Assembly (NCBI RefSeq): GCF_900184685.1
Contig: NZ_FXXL01000007.1
Coordinates: 1,426,001 to 1,490,000 of the forward strand
DNA: 64,000 nt
Source of the DNA: Butyricimonas sp. Marseille-P3923
GTDB lineage: Bacteria > Bacteroidota > Bacteroidia > Bacteroidales > Marinifilaceae
Direction: 5' to 3'
The translations under genes and the position numbers were made by a program. Below, in pieces: positions 57,328-64,000 of the stretch. The stretch's first letter is position 1. The number at the start of each line of letters is the position of its first letter. A model generated the notes under the pieces. It did no database searches and had not been told where the DNA came from. It saw nothing but the letters and a program-made list of their open reading frames with translations.

Positions 57328-58233
57328 TTAATTAAATCTTTTCGTGTACCCGTGGCAATACGGCAGCGTTCCTTTTCGCCCGTAATAATTCTGATGATAA
57401 TCCTCGGCAACCCAGAAAACTGATGCCGGAGCAAGTTTTGTCACTACATCATACCCTTTCTCCTTCAATTGTCGGATCAACTTCTCGGCAATAGCCTTTT
57501 GTTCCGGACTGTTATAAAATATCTCCGAACGATATTGTTCCCCGTAATCCGGTCCTTGCCGGTTCAATTGCGTCGGATCGTGCAACTCGAAAAAGAGTTT
57601 TGCCAACGTCTCGTAATCCGTTTTCGACTTATCGAACAACACCCGTACAGCCTCCACGTGTCCCGTTCCCCCTTCGCATACCTCCTCGTATGAAGGATCT
57701 TCCACGGTACCTCCCGTGTAACCGGACTCCACGGCAAGCACTCCGGGAGCTTTTTTCATGTAATACTCCACTCCCCAAAAACATCCGCCCGCGAACACGG
57801 CAGTATCCACCTTCAACTGGTCGGCAGGTACAAATTCCATTGAAATAGAGTTCACGCAATGCCGGGTATTCTTGGAAGTGAATCCCTCCCCCGTGAACAC
57901 GTGCCCGAGATGAGCCCCACAACGGGCACAAACAATCTCCGTGCGTCTTCCGTCCGCGTCCGGCACCCGTTTCACCGCTCCCTTTATCTCGTCGTCAAAA
58001 CTCGGCCAACCGCAACGGGAATCGAATTTATCTTCCGAACGATACAGCGGAGCCCCGCATTGTTTGCAAACATACGTACCCTTTGCCTTGAAATCATAAT
58101 ATTTACCCGTGAACGGACGTTCCGTCGCCTTGTAAAGTATCACTTGTTTCTCGTCTGCCGTCAACTCTTTCTTCTGTGCCATAATCGTGTAATTTACCAA
58201 AAACAACATCAATATCAATAATCCTCTTTTCAT
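57328..58233 (-). CDS. msrAB: Exported MsrB-MsrA fusion, methionine sulfoxide reductase
   Basis: 301 residues with a signal peptide (MKRGLLILMLFLVNYTIMAQ). MsrB comes first: zinc cysteines 56/59 (CKQC) and 102/105 (CARC), resolving Cys74 (SRCGWPSF) and catalytic Cys126 (RHCVNS). MsrA comes second, with catalytic Cys151 in GGCFWG. It repairs both R- and S-methionine sulfoxide, here probably in the periplasm. It is convergent with the fimbrial anchor gene, 8 bp apart. Confidence 0.93.
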   Translation of the reverse strand: MKRGLLILMLFLVNYTIMAQKKELTADEKQVILYKATERPFTGKYYDFKAKGTYVCKQCGAPLYRSEDKFDSRCGWPSFDDEIKGAVKRVPDADGRRTEIVCARCGAHLGHVFTGEGFTSKNTRHCVNSISMEFVPADQLKVDTAVFAGGCFWGVEYYMKKAPGVLAVESGYTGGTVEDPSYEEVCEGGTGHVEAVRVLFDKSKTDYETLAKLFFELHDPTQLNRQGPDYGEQYRSEIFYNSPEQKAIAEKLIRQLKEKGYDVVTKLAPASVFWVAEDYHQNYYGRKGTLPYCHGYTKRFN

Positions 58234-58358
58234 AACCTCGTTTTAAATCGTGAAACGTATCCCCGTCCATAAAGTTATGCATTTTTCAAGGCAATATAAC
58301 AACTTTTCCGAAGCTTTTCACATATAAAGGATATGAACTAAACTAAAAATTAAGAGAT

Positions 58359-58901
58359 ATGACAACAAGAACTGCAACTACAACAGCCGGACCTAAAGGA
58401 TTCAGATGGTTATACCTAATCTTGGGCATCGTGCTGTTCGTTTTCGGGGTAGGTATCGTTCGCCACCCTGCCGTGTCTTACTTCGGACTGGCAATGTACT
58501 TTAGTATTATGATCATCGTGCTCGGTATCAGCGAAGTGCTGAACGCCTTCGTGGGCGGAAGCTCCCGCAACTGGGGATGGGGCCTGTTTATCGGGTTACT
58601 CGACCTCGTGATCGGTTTTGTTTTACTGCTCCATCCCGCGATAGCCGAAGACATACTCCCCTACATCGTTGGATTTATCCTCATGTTCAAGAGTATAGAT
58701 TTCATCTCCGAGTCCATAGAGATGTCCTCCTTAAGAGTCAGGGGATGGGGATGGATACTCACCGCGGGCATCATCACCCTCATATTCTCGTTCATGATTG
58801 TTTTCTTCCCCGTATTCGGGATATTCAACATTATTATCTGGACAGGACTCAGTTTCATGTTCGCGGGAATATCTTCGTTCATTTACGCTTTCGTGAAATA
58901 G
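58359..58901 (+). CDS. HdeD/DUF308 family membrane protein
   Basis: 180 residues with six membrane segments in three pairs (YLILGIVLFVFGVGIV, GLFIGLLDLVIGFVLLLHP, GWILTAGIITLIFSFMIVFF), the DUF308 repeat pattern of HdeD-type proteins. The family is linked to acid resistance in E. coli; its function here is unknown. Confidence 0.85.
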   Translation: MTTRTATTTAGPKGFRWLYLILGIVLFVFGVGIVRHPAVSYFGLAMYFSIMIIVLGISEVLNAFVGGSSRNWGWGLFIGLLDLVIGFVLLLHPAIAEDILPYIVGFILMFKSIDFISESIEMSSLRVRGWGWILTAGIITLIFSFMIVFFPVFGIFNIIIWTGLSFMFAGISSFIYAFVK

Positions 58902-58922
58902 AAACGGAACGAGATTTCTCTA

Positions 58923-59071
58923 GTTTATAAAGTTCGTAAAGTTTATAAGGTTTATAAAGTAGCAGGTGTCCTTCGAACAATGTTTAACGACAACTTATGC
59001 TACCGTCGATAAAGCACCCGCGGGAGGCAATCAACTTTATAAACTTTACAAACTTTATGAACCTTATAAAC
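58923..59071. repeat. Dispersed 9-bp-arm element, full copy 2
   Basis: Left arm gtttataaa gttcgtaaa gtttataag gtttataaa. Right arm on the other strand gttcataaa gtttgtaaa gtttataaa. The core aggtgtccttcgaacaatgt matches copy 1. Its right end overlaps the last codons of ispE. Confidence 0.8.
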
Positions 59072-59888
59072 CCTTTTTCTCCTGCCACACGAAACATCCC
59101 GGGAACTCTTTTTCGATGTCAACGGGATTATCAAACAGCGCATACACTGCCGATCCGCTCCCGGTCATAGAAACGTAAAGAGCCCCCAAGGACTTCAAAC
59201 GGTCTTTTATTTCCCCAATCTCCGGGACTTTAGGAATAACCGAACCTTCAAAATCATTCCGAATCACCTCATTCCATTCTCTCACGGGCAACTTTCCGAT
59301 CTCCCGCAAATCAAACATAGCGGCACACGGTACAATTCCCCGGTAGGCTTCCGGCGTGGATACTCCCCGGTCCGGTTTCACGAGCACCATCGAGTAAGCA
59401 GCCAACGACAAGTCCACGGCTTCCATCAACTCACCCTTCCCGAAAGCAAACACCGGTCGGTTCCTCACGAAAAAGGCGCAATCACTTCCCAACCGCTCCG
59501 CGTACGCCATCAATTGTCCCTCGCTCAACCCCAAAGCGAACAATCCATTCAACCCCACCAGCGTAAAAGCGGCATCGGCAGACCCACCTCCCAAACCGGC
59601 TCCGTAAGGAATAACTTTGTGCAGGTGTACATCGACAGAAGGCAACCCGTGTTCTTCCGCCAACAAGTAATACGCCCGCGTGACCAGATTCTTCTCCGGG
59701 GCACAATCAATCGGGATGCCCGTCGAAGTGAACGAGCATACTCCCTTGCTTCCCTTCACCTCGTGAATCTCAAGAATATCACGCAAGTCTATCGGGTAAA
59801 ACACGGTTTCTATATTGTGAAAACCATCCGGTCTTTTCTCCGTGACATAAAGTCCTATATTAATCTTCGCGTTCGGGAACAATATCAT
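59064..59888 (-). CDS. ispE: 4-diphosphocytidyl-2-C-methyl-D-erythritol kinase
   Basis: 274 residues of the GHMP kinase family: start MILFPNAKINIGLYVTEKRP, ATP loop GAGLGGGSADAAF, C-terminal MTGSGSAVYALF. It phosphorylates CDP-methylerythritol in the MEP isoprenoid pathway. The final codons lie within the arm of a dispersed repeat. Confidence 0.95.
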   Translation of the reverse strand: MILFPNAKINIGLYVTEKRPDGFHNIETVFYPIDLRDILEIHEVKGSKGVCSFTSTGIPIDCAPEKNLVTRAYYLLAEEHGLPSVDVHLHKVIPYGAGLGGGSADAAFTLVGLNGLFALGLSEGQLMAYAERLGSDCAFFVRNRPVFAFGKGELMEAVDLSLAAYSMVLVKPDRGVSTPEAYRGIVPCAAMFDLREIGKLPVREWNEVIRNDFEGSVIPKVPEIGEIKDRLKSLGALYVSMTGSGSAVYALFDNPVDIEKEFPGCFVWQEKKGL

Positions 59889-59915
59889 GTGTAAACTTTA
59901 TAAACTCTCTTCTGG

Positions 59916-59947
59916 CAAATGTAGCATTTTTCAGTATATTTGCCAAA
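59916..59947 (-). promoter_or_regulatory. ispE promoter
   Basis: On the minus strand TTTG (59947-59944), 20 bases, TACATTTG (59923-59916), a consensus match. It overlaps the -7 box of the divergent PAP2 gene. Confidence 0.6.
59935..59942 (+). promoter_or_regulatory. Candidate -7 box of the PAP2 gene
   Basis: TATATTTG fits TAnnTTTG, 33 bp before the PAP2 start codon; the -33 element is weak. It lies between the two boxes of the ispE promoter. Confidence 0.45.
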
Positions 59948-59975
59948 GTAAGCTATCATATAAATATTTCGTGCC

Positions 59976-60680
59976 ATGTTAGAATCCCTGCAATCACTAG
60001 ACCAAACTATATTCTTGGCGCTCAATGCCCTGCACACGCCCTATCTAGACTCGTTCATGTATATATTCACCGGAAAACTGGTATGGATACCCCTGTACGC
60101 GTCAATCCTGTACGTGTTGTGCCGCAATTTCAACCCGCGCATGGCTATTTTCACAGCGATCATGTTCGCGCTACTGATCTTGATTGCCGACCAGACTTGC
60201 AGTTCCATATTGCGACCGATATTCGAGCGTCCCCGCCCTTCCCGTAACCCGGAGATCGCGGACATAGTACACCTCGTCAACGGTCGTCGGGGCGGAAAAT
60301 TCGGATTCCCCTCTTGTCACGCCGCCAACACGTTCGCTTTGGCGTGTTTCACGATGCTACTGTTCAAAAACAGAGCTGTCACCACCTTTTTCATGCTTTG
60401 GGCTATCGTCACCTGTTACACGCGCATCTACGTGGGAGTACACTATCCCGGTGATCTGCTTTTCGGCACCGCGGTAGGATTCGCGGCAGGTTTCATCACT
60501 TACGGCATCTATCGTTTCAGCCTCCGCGTAAACGGAATCGCCTCCGTTCTGCATTACCAAGAAAACAGGGCTTTAGTAAAACGCCCGTGTAATATGACTC
60601 ACACGTCAGTCATCATTTACACGGGCTTGCTCACTATCGCCTGCTTCGCCATCTACTGCATCTGGTGGAGAACGAATTGA
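59976..60680 (+). CDS. PAP2 family membrane phosphatase
   Basis: 234 residues with six membrane segments. PAP2 motifs: RPIFERPRPSR, FPSCHAANTFA and RIYVGVHYPGDLLFG. Catalytic histidines lie in the second and third motifs. It removes phosphate from a lipid such as undecaprenyl pyrophosphate or phosphatidate; the substrate is not readable. Divergent from ispE. Confidence 0.9.
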   Translation: MLESLQSLDQTIFLALNALHTPYLDSFMYIFTGKLVWIPLYASILYVLCRNFNPRMAIFTAIMFALLILIADQTCSSILRPIFERPRPSRNPEIADIVHLVNGRRGGKFGFPSCHAANTFALACFTMLLFKNRAVTTFFMLWAIVTCYTRIYVGVHYPGDLLFGTAVGFAAGFITYGIYRFSLRVNGIASVLHYQENRALVKRPCNMTHTSVIIYTGLLTIACFAIYCIWWRTN

Positions 60681-60721
60681 TTTTAGATTTATGATTTACG
60701 ATTTTAGATTGAAATCGACAA

Positions 60722-61237
60722 TCACTGAATCATTCTTCTCCCTTTGAATATGACTTTCGGTTCTATCACGAAAGGGATGATAGTCAATGTTGCGCTCAAC
60801 TCCAGTTCCTCGTCTTTCATTTTTCCCTTGTGGGAATAAGAAAACTTCTGTCCGCCATAGTCCACTTTTCCATCCCCCGCGAGCCGAAAAGCCCCGTCAA
60901 GCAGGGTCACGCTACACGGTATCGCTTTCATTTCCACTCCCTCCACGGGCATTTTGAACCCTACCAACTCGAGCCCGACTTTTCCTTCCCCGTCCGTCCC
61001 GATCGCCACCTTGCAAGGAATAGGACCGTCGGGAATCAAAGAATTGCCATTGGAATCCTTCGCCATAGACCTAATCTTCTCCGGTATATCTAACGTCGCT
61101 TCCCCCTCGTAAACCCCCACCAAGGTCGTCATATCACAAACGACCTCACCTTTTTCACCTTTTCCAAGATACAAGATTGCGATAACGAAAGCGATAACAA
61201 TCGTCACACCCGTTAAAATAAAAATTCTTTTCTTCAT
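60722..61237 (-). CDS. Hypothetical membrane-anchored protein (calycin-like?)
   Basis: 171 residues with an N-terminal membrane segment (IFILTGVTIVIAFVIAILYLG). The soluble part has evenly spaced beta strands (VGVYEGEATLDIP, KVDYGGQKFSYSHKGKMKDE) like the calycin-type lipocalin-fold proteins of Bacteroidetes; this is a guess. It lies 4 bp after the S8 protease gene, so it is probably co-transcribed with it. Confidence 0.65.
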   Translation of the reverse strand: MKKRIFILTGVTIVIAFVIAILYLGKGEKGEVVCDMTTLVGVYEGEATLDIPEKIRSMAKDSNGNSLIPDGPIPCKVAIGTDGEGKVGLELVGFKMPVEGVEMKAIPCSVTLLDGAFRLAGDGKVDYGGQKFSYSHKGKMKDEELELSATLTIIPFVIEPKVIFKGRRMIQ

Positions 61238-61241
61238 CCTT

Positions 61242-62873
61242 CTATTTTTTCTCTTTACACAATTTTTCTGCCAATTTCACCGATCCGAGGGCGTTCAATA
61301 TTCCCCCGGAAGCACACAAATCCTCGAAATACACCTTGTCTTTTCCCAGAGCCTTAATCCCCGCGGGACGGGTTACCTCCACCCCTCTCCGGGATGTAAC
61401 CCCATCAAGCAACACCTGTTTCAACTCCTTCACGCTCAATTCCGGGAAGTAATTCCAAATCAGGGCTGCCACCCCCGCCACCACGGGAGCCGCCATGCTT
61501 GTTCCGGTAAACTCCTTGTACTGATTCCCCACGATCGTGGAATAAACAGCCCCCCCCTGCGCGAACAAATCGACCTCATCCTTACCGAAATTGGAACTGT
61601 TCACGGGCATCCCGTCCGCGTAAGAGTTACCCACGTTAATCAAATTCGCCACCGTCTTCCCGTTACTCAAATACCTTGTCGGATAATCATAAGCATCATT
61701 CGTGCAACGACCGTTATTCCCTGCCGCATGCACAACCAACACCCCTTTCTTTTCCGCGAACCGAAGAGCCGCGTCCAGCCATTCCCTGTGCATGGAAACA
61801 GAACGTCCCAAGCTGATATTGATAACATTAGCCCCATTCTCCACCGCGTACCGGATAGCCGTGGCAACATCCTTGTCATACTCGTCGCCGCCGTCCGTAC
61901 ACACGCGCAGGCTCATCAACCGCACATCGGCAACCCCATCAATACCCACCCCGTTATTCCGTGTCGCACCAATGATTCCCGCCACGTGAGATCCATGCTC
62001 GTGAGGCGTCATCGTGGCATTGCCATAGAAACGATCTTTGATATTATTCAGGTCATCCCCCACGCTCTTCCGCCCGTCCGCCTCGTAAGCCCGGAGTTTA
62101 CTATTATAGCGTCCCTTGAAAGTCGTCAAAAGCGTATGCCGCAAATTCAACATCTGCTCCCAGTTATACTTGGGAGAATATTTCCAACGATCAAGATAAT
62201 ATTCAAACGCCTCCTTATCCGCCGCGTTCTCCAACTTCTCGCCCAAGGCGACAAAATGCTCCTTGCCCAACTCCACGCCGGGATGCATTTCCTTCAACTG
62301 CCGATCGAACCCGTCCATACGTTCCGAATAAGTCTTCACGTTTATATAAGTGTTATAAGCATCGGCCAATTCAGATATTTTGGGCAATTCATTCACGTAA
62401 TAACAATAAAGAGCCCTATCTTTCTTCGACAAGCGATTCGTGTCCACCCCCTCGAAACGCTTTTTCAGATACATATAATACCGGTCCGCTTCCGCCGATA
62501 TCGTCTTTACCGTACCCCCATCGGGAGTTCCCAGAAAATTCCATCCATGCACGTCGTCCACGTACCCGTTCCCGTCATCGTCAATCCCGTTACCCGGAAT
62601 TTCACCCTCGTTTACCCACAAACTCCCCCGCAAATCCTCGTGCGCGATATCCGCCCCACCGTCTATCACTGCCACCACAACCCGCCGCTTCGGCTCACGT
62701 CCTTTCAGATAATCGTAAGCATCATACACGGCTGCCCCGTGTATCCCGTCCTTCTCGACAGACCTCAAATGCCAATCATGAGGCAAATTCTTCTTCGTCC
62801 ATACCGTTTCCTGCCCTTGCACCATTCCACACAAGCACATACAACAGAACAACATTACATACCAATTTTTCAT
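61242..62873 (-). CDS. Secreted S8 family (subtilisin-like) serine protease
   Basis: 543 residues with a signal peptide (MKNWYVMLFCCMCLCGMVQG). Catalytic residues: Asp71 (VVAVIDGGADIAHEDL), His293 (EHGSHVAGIIGA), oxyanion Asn386 (HAAGNNG) and Ser459 (GTSMAAPVVAG). About 170 residues between the Asp and His motifs form a charged, helical insertion, larger than in classic subtilisins. Predicted location is periplasm or surface. Confidence 0.92.
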   Translation of the reverse strand: MKNWYVMLFCCMCLCGMVQGQETVWTKKNLPHDWHLRSVEKDGIHGAAVYDAYDYLKGREPKRRVVVAVIDGGADIAHEDLRGSLWVNEGEIPGNGIDDDGNGYVDDVHGWNFLGTPDGGTVKTISAEADRYYMYLKKRFEGVDTNRLSKKDRALYCYYVNELPKISELADAYNTYINVKTYSERMDGFDRQLKEMHPGVELGKEHFVALGEKLENAADKEAFEYYLDRWKYSPKYNWEQMLNLRHTLLTTFKGRYNSKLRAYEADGRKSVGDDLNNIKDRFYGNATMTPHEHGSHVAGIIGATRNNGVGIDGVADVRLMSLRVCTDGGDEYDKDVATAIRYAVENGANVINISLGRSVSMHREWLDAALRFAEKKGVLVVHAAGNNGRCTNDAYDYPTRYLSNGKTVANLINVGNSYADGMPVNSSNFGKDEVDLFAQGGAVYSTIVGNQYKEFTGTSMAAPVVAGVAALIWNYFPELSVKELKQVLLDGVTSRRGVEVTRPAGIKALGKDKVYFEDLCASGGILNALGSVKLAEKLCKEKK

Positions 62874-63289
62874 ACAAACATTCTTTTATTCATTATACAA
62901 ATCATCCATGTATTCCTCCCTTTTGCAATCTCCCGAAAGCATAACGAACAACCGACAAAAACGGGGTACACTTACAATTGAAAATGGAGAATTGAAAATT
63001 AGCTTCACGAGTTTAAAATTGCCATAATTTTTAATTAGTGGCATGACAAACTCTCAACCCTTGCTACACTTAACCTACTCTTTACCTGCCCTTGAATTGG
63101 CCTTAACCCGATAGGTCGGTATACATGTTTGCCGGAATACTTCTCGCTTGTTCTTCTTAATTTCAAACTCGCGAAGCTAATTTTCAATTCTCATTTTTCA
63201 ATTTTCAATTATATCGGCATACTTCTTGCATGACAACCTAAAGGTTTATCCGCCGTAAAAGATATTCGAACAATAGAAAACAAAGTAAA
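62874..63289. other. Intergenic region with MITE-like inverted repeat
   Basis: 416 bp between divergent genes, with no ORF of note. It contains the inverted repeat element at 62976-63210, plus two related strings, cggaatacttctcgc near 63133 and cggcatacttcttgc near 63215. Confidence 0.55.
62976..63210. repeat. MITE-like element with inverted terminal repeats
   Basis: Left end aattgaaaatgga then gaattgaaaattagcttcac (to gagttt at 63014). The right end (63165-63210) is its inverse with one mismatch over about 28 bp and one extra attgaaaa unit. About 150 bp lie between. No transposase inside. Confidence 0.65.
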
Positions 63290-64000
63290 ATGAAGAAATT
63301 GGTATACAGTAAAGCGATAAAGACTTTATGTCTGGGTATCATCTTGGGAACGAGCATGAACGGTATAGCCCAAACAGCTCCACCGATCACGGAAAAACTG
63401 ATTCCTTACGGGGATTTCAACAGTTGGATGGTCCGAATCATCGACGAATCATTCGTTATCGGCGGAAACACGAAAATCCTTTACGAGGTTGCCCCCGTAG
63501 ATACCATTCGAGGTGCCGTTCCGTACAACAGTTCCCCCGTATCCCCTTGGCGTACATCCAACGTGATGGCAAAAGTCAGCGGTGTCACGAAATGCAGTAT
63601 CTCCGTGTTCCCGGAGAAAAGAGGCGACGGACAATGCGTGCGCCTCGAAACACTCATGGAAAACTGCAAAGTGCTGGGACTCGTGAATATCACCGTGCTC
63701 GTGCCGGGTACTATTTACCTCGGGGAAATGCTGGAACCCATCAAGGATACCAAAAACCCGCAAAGCAAATTGAACGCCGGAATCCCTTTCACGGAAACCC
63801 CGAAAGCCGTCGTACTCGATTATAAAATGTACATCCCGGAAACTGACCACCGAATCAAAGCCACGGGATTCAGTAAAATAGTGAACGTCCCCGGGCGTGA
63901 CTCCGCCGAGATATACGTGATATTGCAAAAACGCTGGGAAGATGCCAACGGCAACGTGTTCGCCAAACGCGTCGGCACCGTGGTAGAACGTATTTCGGAA
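63290..64000 (+). CDS. PCMD domain-containing exported protein, 3' end outside window
   Basis: 237 codons from ATG 63290 to the window end without a stop. Signal peptide (MKKLVYSKAIKTLCLGIILG, then GTSMNGIAQ). The sequence IPYGDFNSWMVRIIDESFVI and ILYEVAPVD is typical of PCMD (putative carbohydrate metabolism) proteins of Bacteroidetes. KAVVLDYKMYIPETDHRIKA fits the beta-sandwich that follows. Surface or periplasmic role; no glycan target can be named. Confidence 0.75.
   Translation, partial: MKKLVYSKAIKTLCLGIILGTSMNGIAQTAPPITEKLIPYGDFNSWMVRIIDESFVIGGNTKILYEVAPVDTIRGAVPYNSSPVSPWRTSNVMAKVSGVTKCSISVFPEKRGDGQCVRLETLMENCKVLGLVNITVLVPGTIYLGEMLEPIKDTKNPQSKLNAGIPFTETPKAVVLDYKMYIPETDHRIKATGFSKIVNVPGRDSAEIYVILQKRWEDANGNVFAKRVGTVVERISE

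Noticed and set aside
61728-62981. 417-codon plus-strand ORF
   Set aside because: It lies antisense to the S8 protease gene, whose signal peptide and catalytic residues are all present; composition of the ORF is that of a shadow frame.
63328-63825. 165-codon plus-strand ORF in another frame near the window end
   Set aside because: Overlaps the PCMD gene, which starts upstream with a signal peptide and stays open to the window end.

Overview
The window looks like a Bacteroidales chromosome, probably a Butyricimonas/Odoribacter relative (the genus is inference). Support comes from a short Bacteroidetes-type primary sigma factor, many promoters of the TTTG / TAnnTTTG kind (for example in front of rpoD, ispE and the tRNA), a type V (Mfa-like) fimbrial operon, and Bacteroidetes-specific families (DUF3575, DUF3868, DUF6443, PCMD).

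Layout. 1-17.5 kb (minus strand): two secreted YD/RHS cassettes laid out in parallel. Each has a promoter, a conserved short leader ORF, a large SpvB-like YD protein and a DUF6443/RHS protein. The RHS gene of the left cassette runs off the window start. The RHS protein of the right cassette ends in a HELIH metallopeptidase-like tail and is followed by two small genes, which are immunity candidates. Beyond them lies an orphan RHS-core fragment with a different tail, interrupted by an in-frame TAG. 17.8-26.7 kb: housekeeping genes (rpoD, an HtrA/Do protease, ftsK, a CPBP protease, a secreted C1B peptidase, an FprA flavoprotein). 26.9-31.1 kb (minus): a four-gene dlt-like acylation operon (adenylating enzyme, carrier protein, MBOAT, membrane-anchored partner). 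31.2-33.3 kb: a CopB-type ATPase, then tRNA-Ser(TGA). 34.0-37.0 kb: a large isolated fimbria-like lipoprotein. 37.1-46.0 kb: membrane transport genes (MarC, DedA, Ca2+-ATPase, Kef-type antiporter, CBS/CorC protein) and a NifX-like protein. 46.3-57.3 kb: an AraC regulator followed by a fimbrial operon of large lipoprotein, Mfa2-like lipoprotein, DUF3575, DUF3868/OmpA, Mfa1 major subunit and Mfa2 anchor. 57.3-64 kb: MsrB-MsrA fusion, HdeD-like protein, ispE, PAP2 phosphatase, small membrane-anchored protein, S8 protease, and the start of a PCMD protein.

How they work together. The RHS cassettes look like variable secreted effector loci with exchangeable C-terminal tails. The fimbrial operon carries subunits and assembly factors together, with a perfect hairpin between the major subunit and its anchor that could set their ratio. 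The dlt-like operon should activate and move an acyl or aminoacyl group onto an unknown envelope polymer.

The least expected items are the duplicated promoter/leader/YD/RHS architecture, the orphan RHS module whose homology stops exactly at the DPNGE core motif, and a dispersed structured intergenic repeat with arms of 9-bp units. I saw no IS element, phage, CRISPR array or rRNA.
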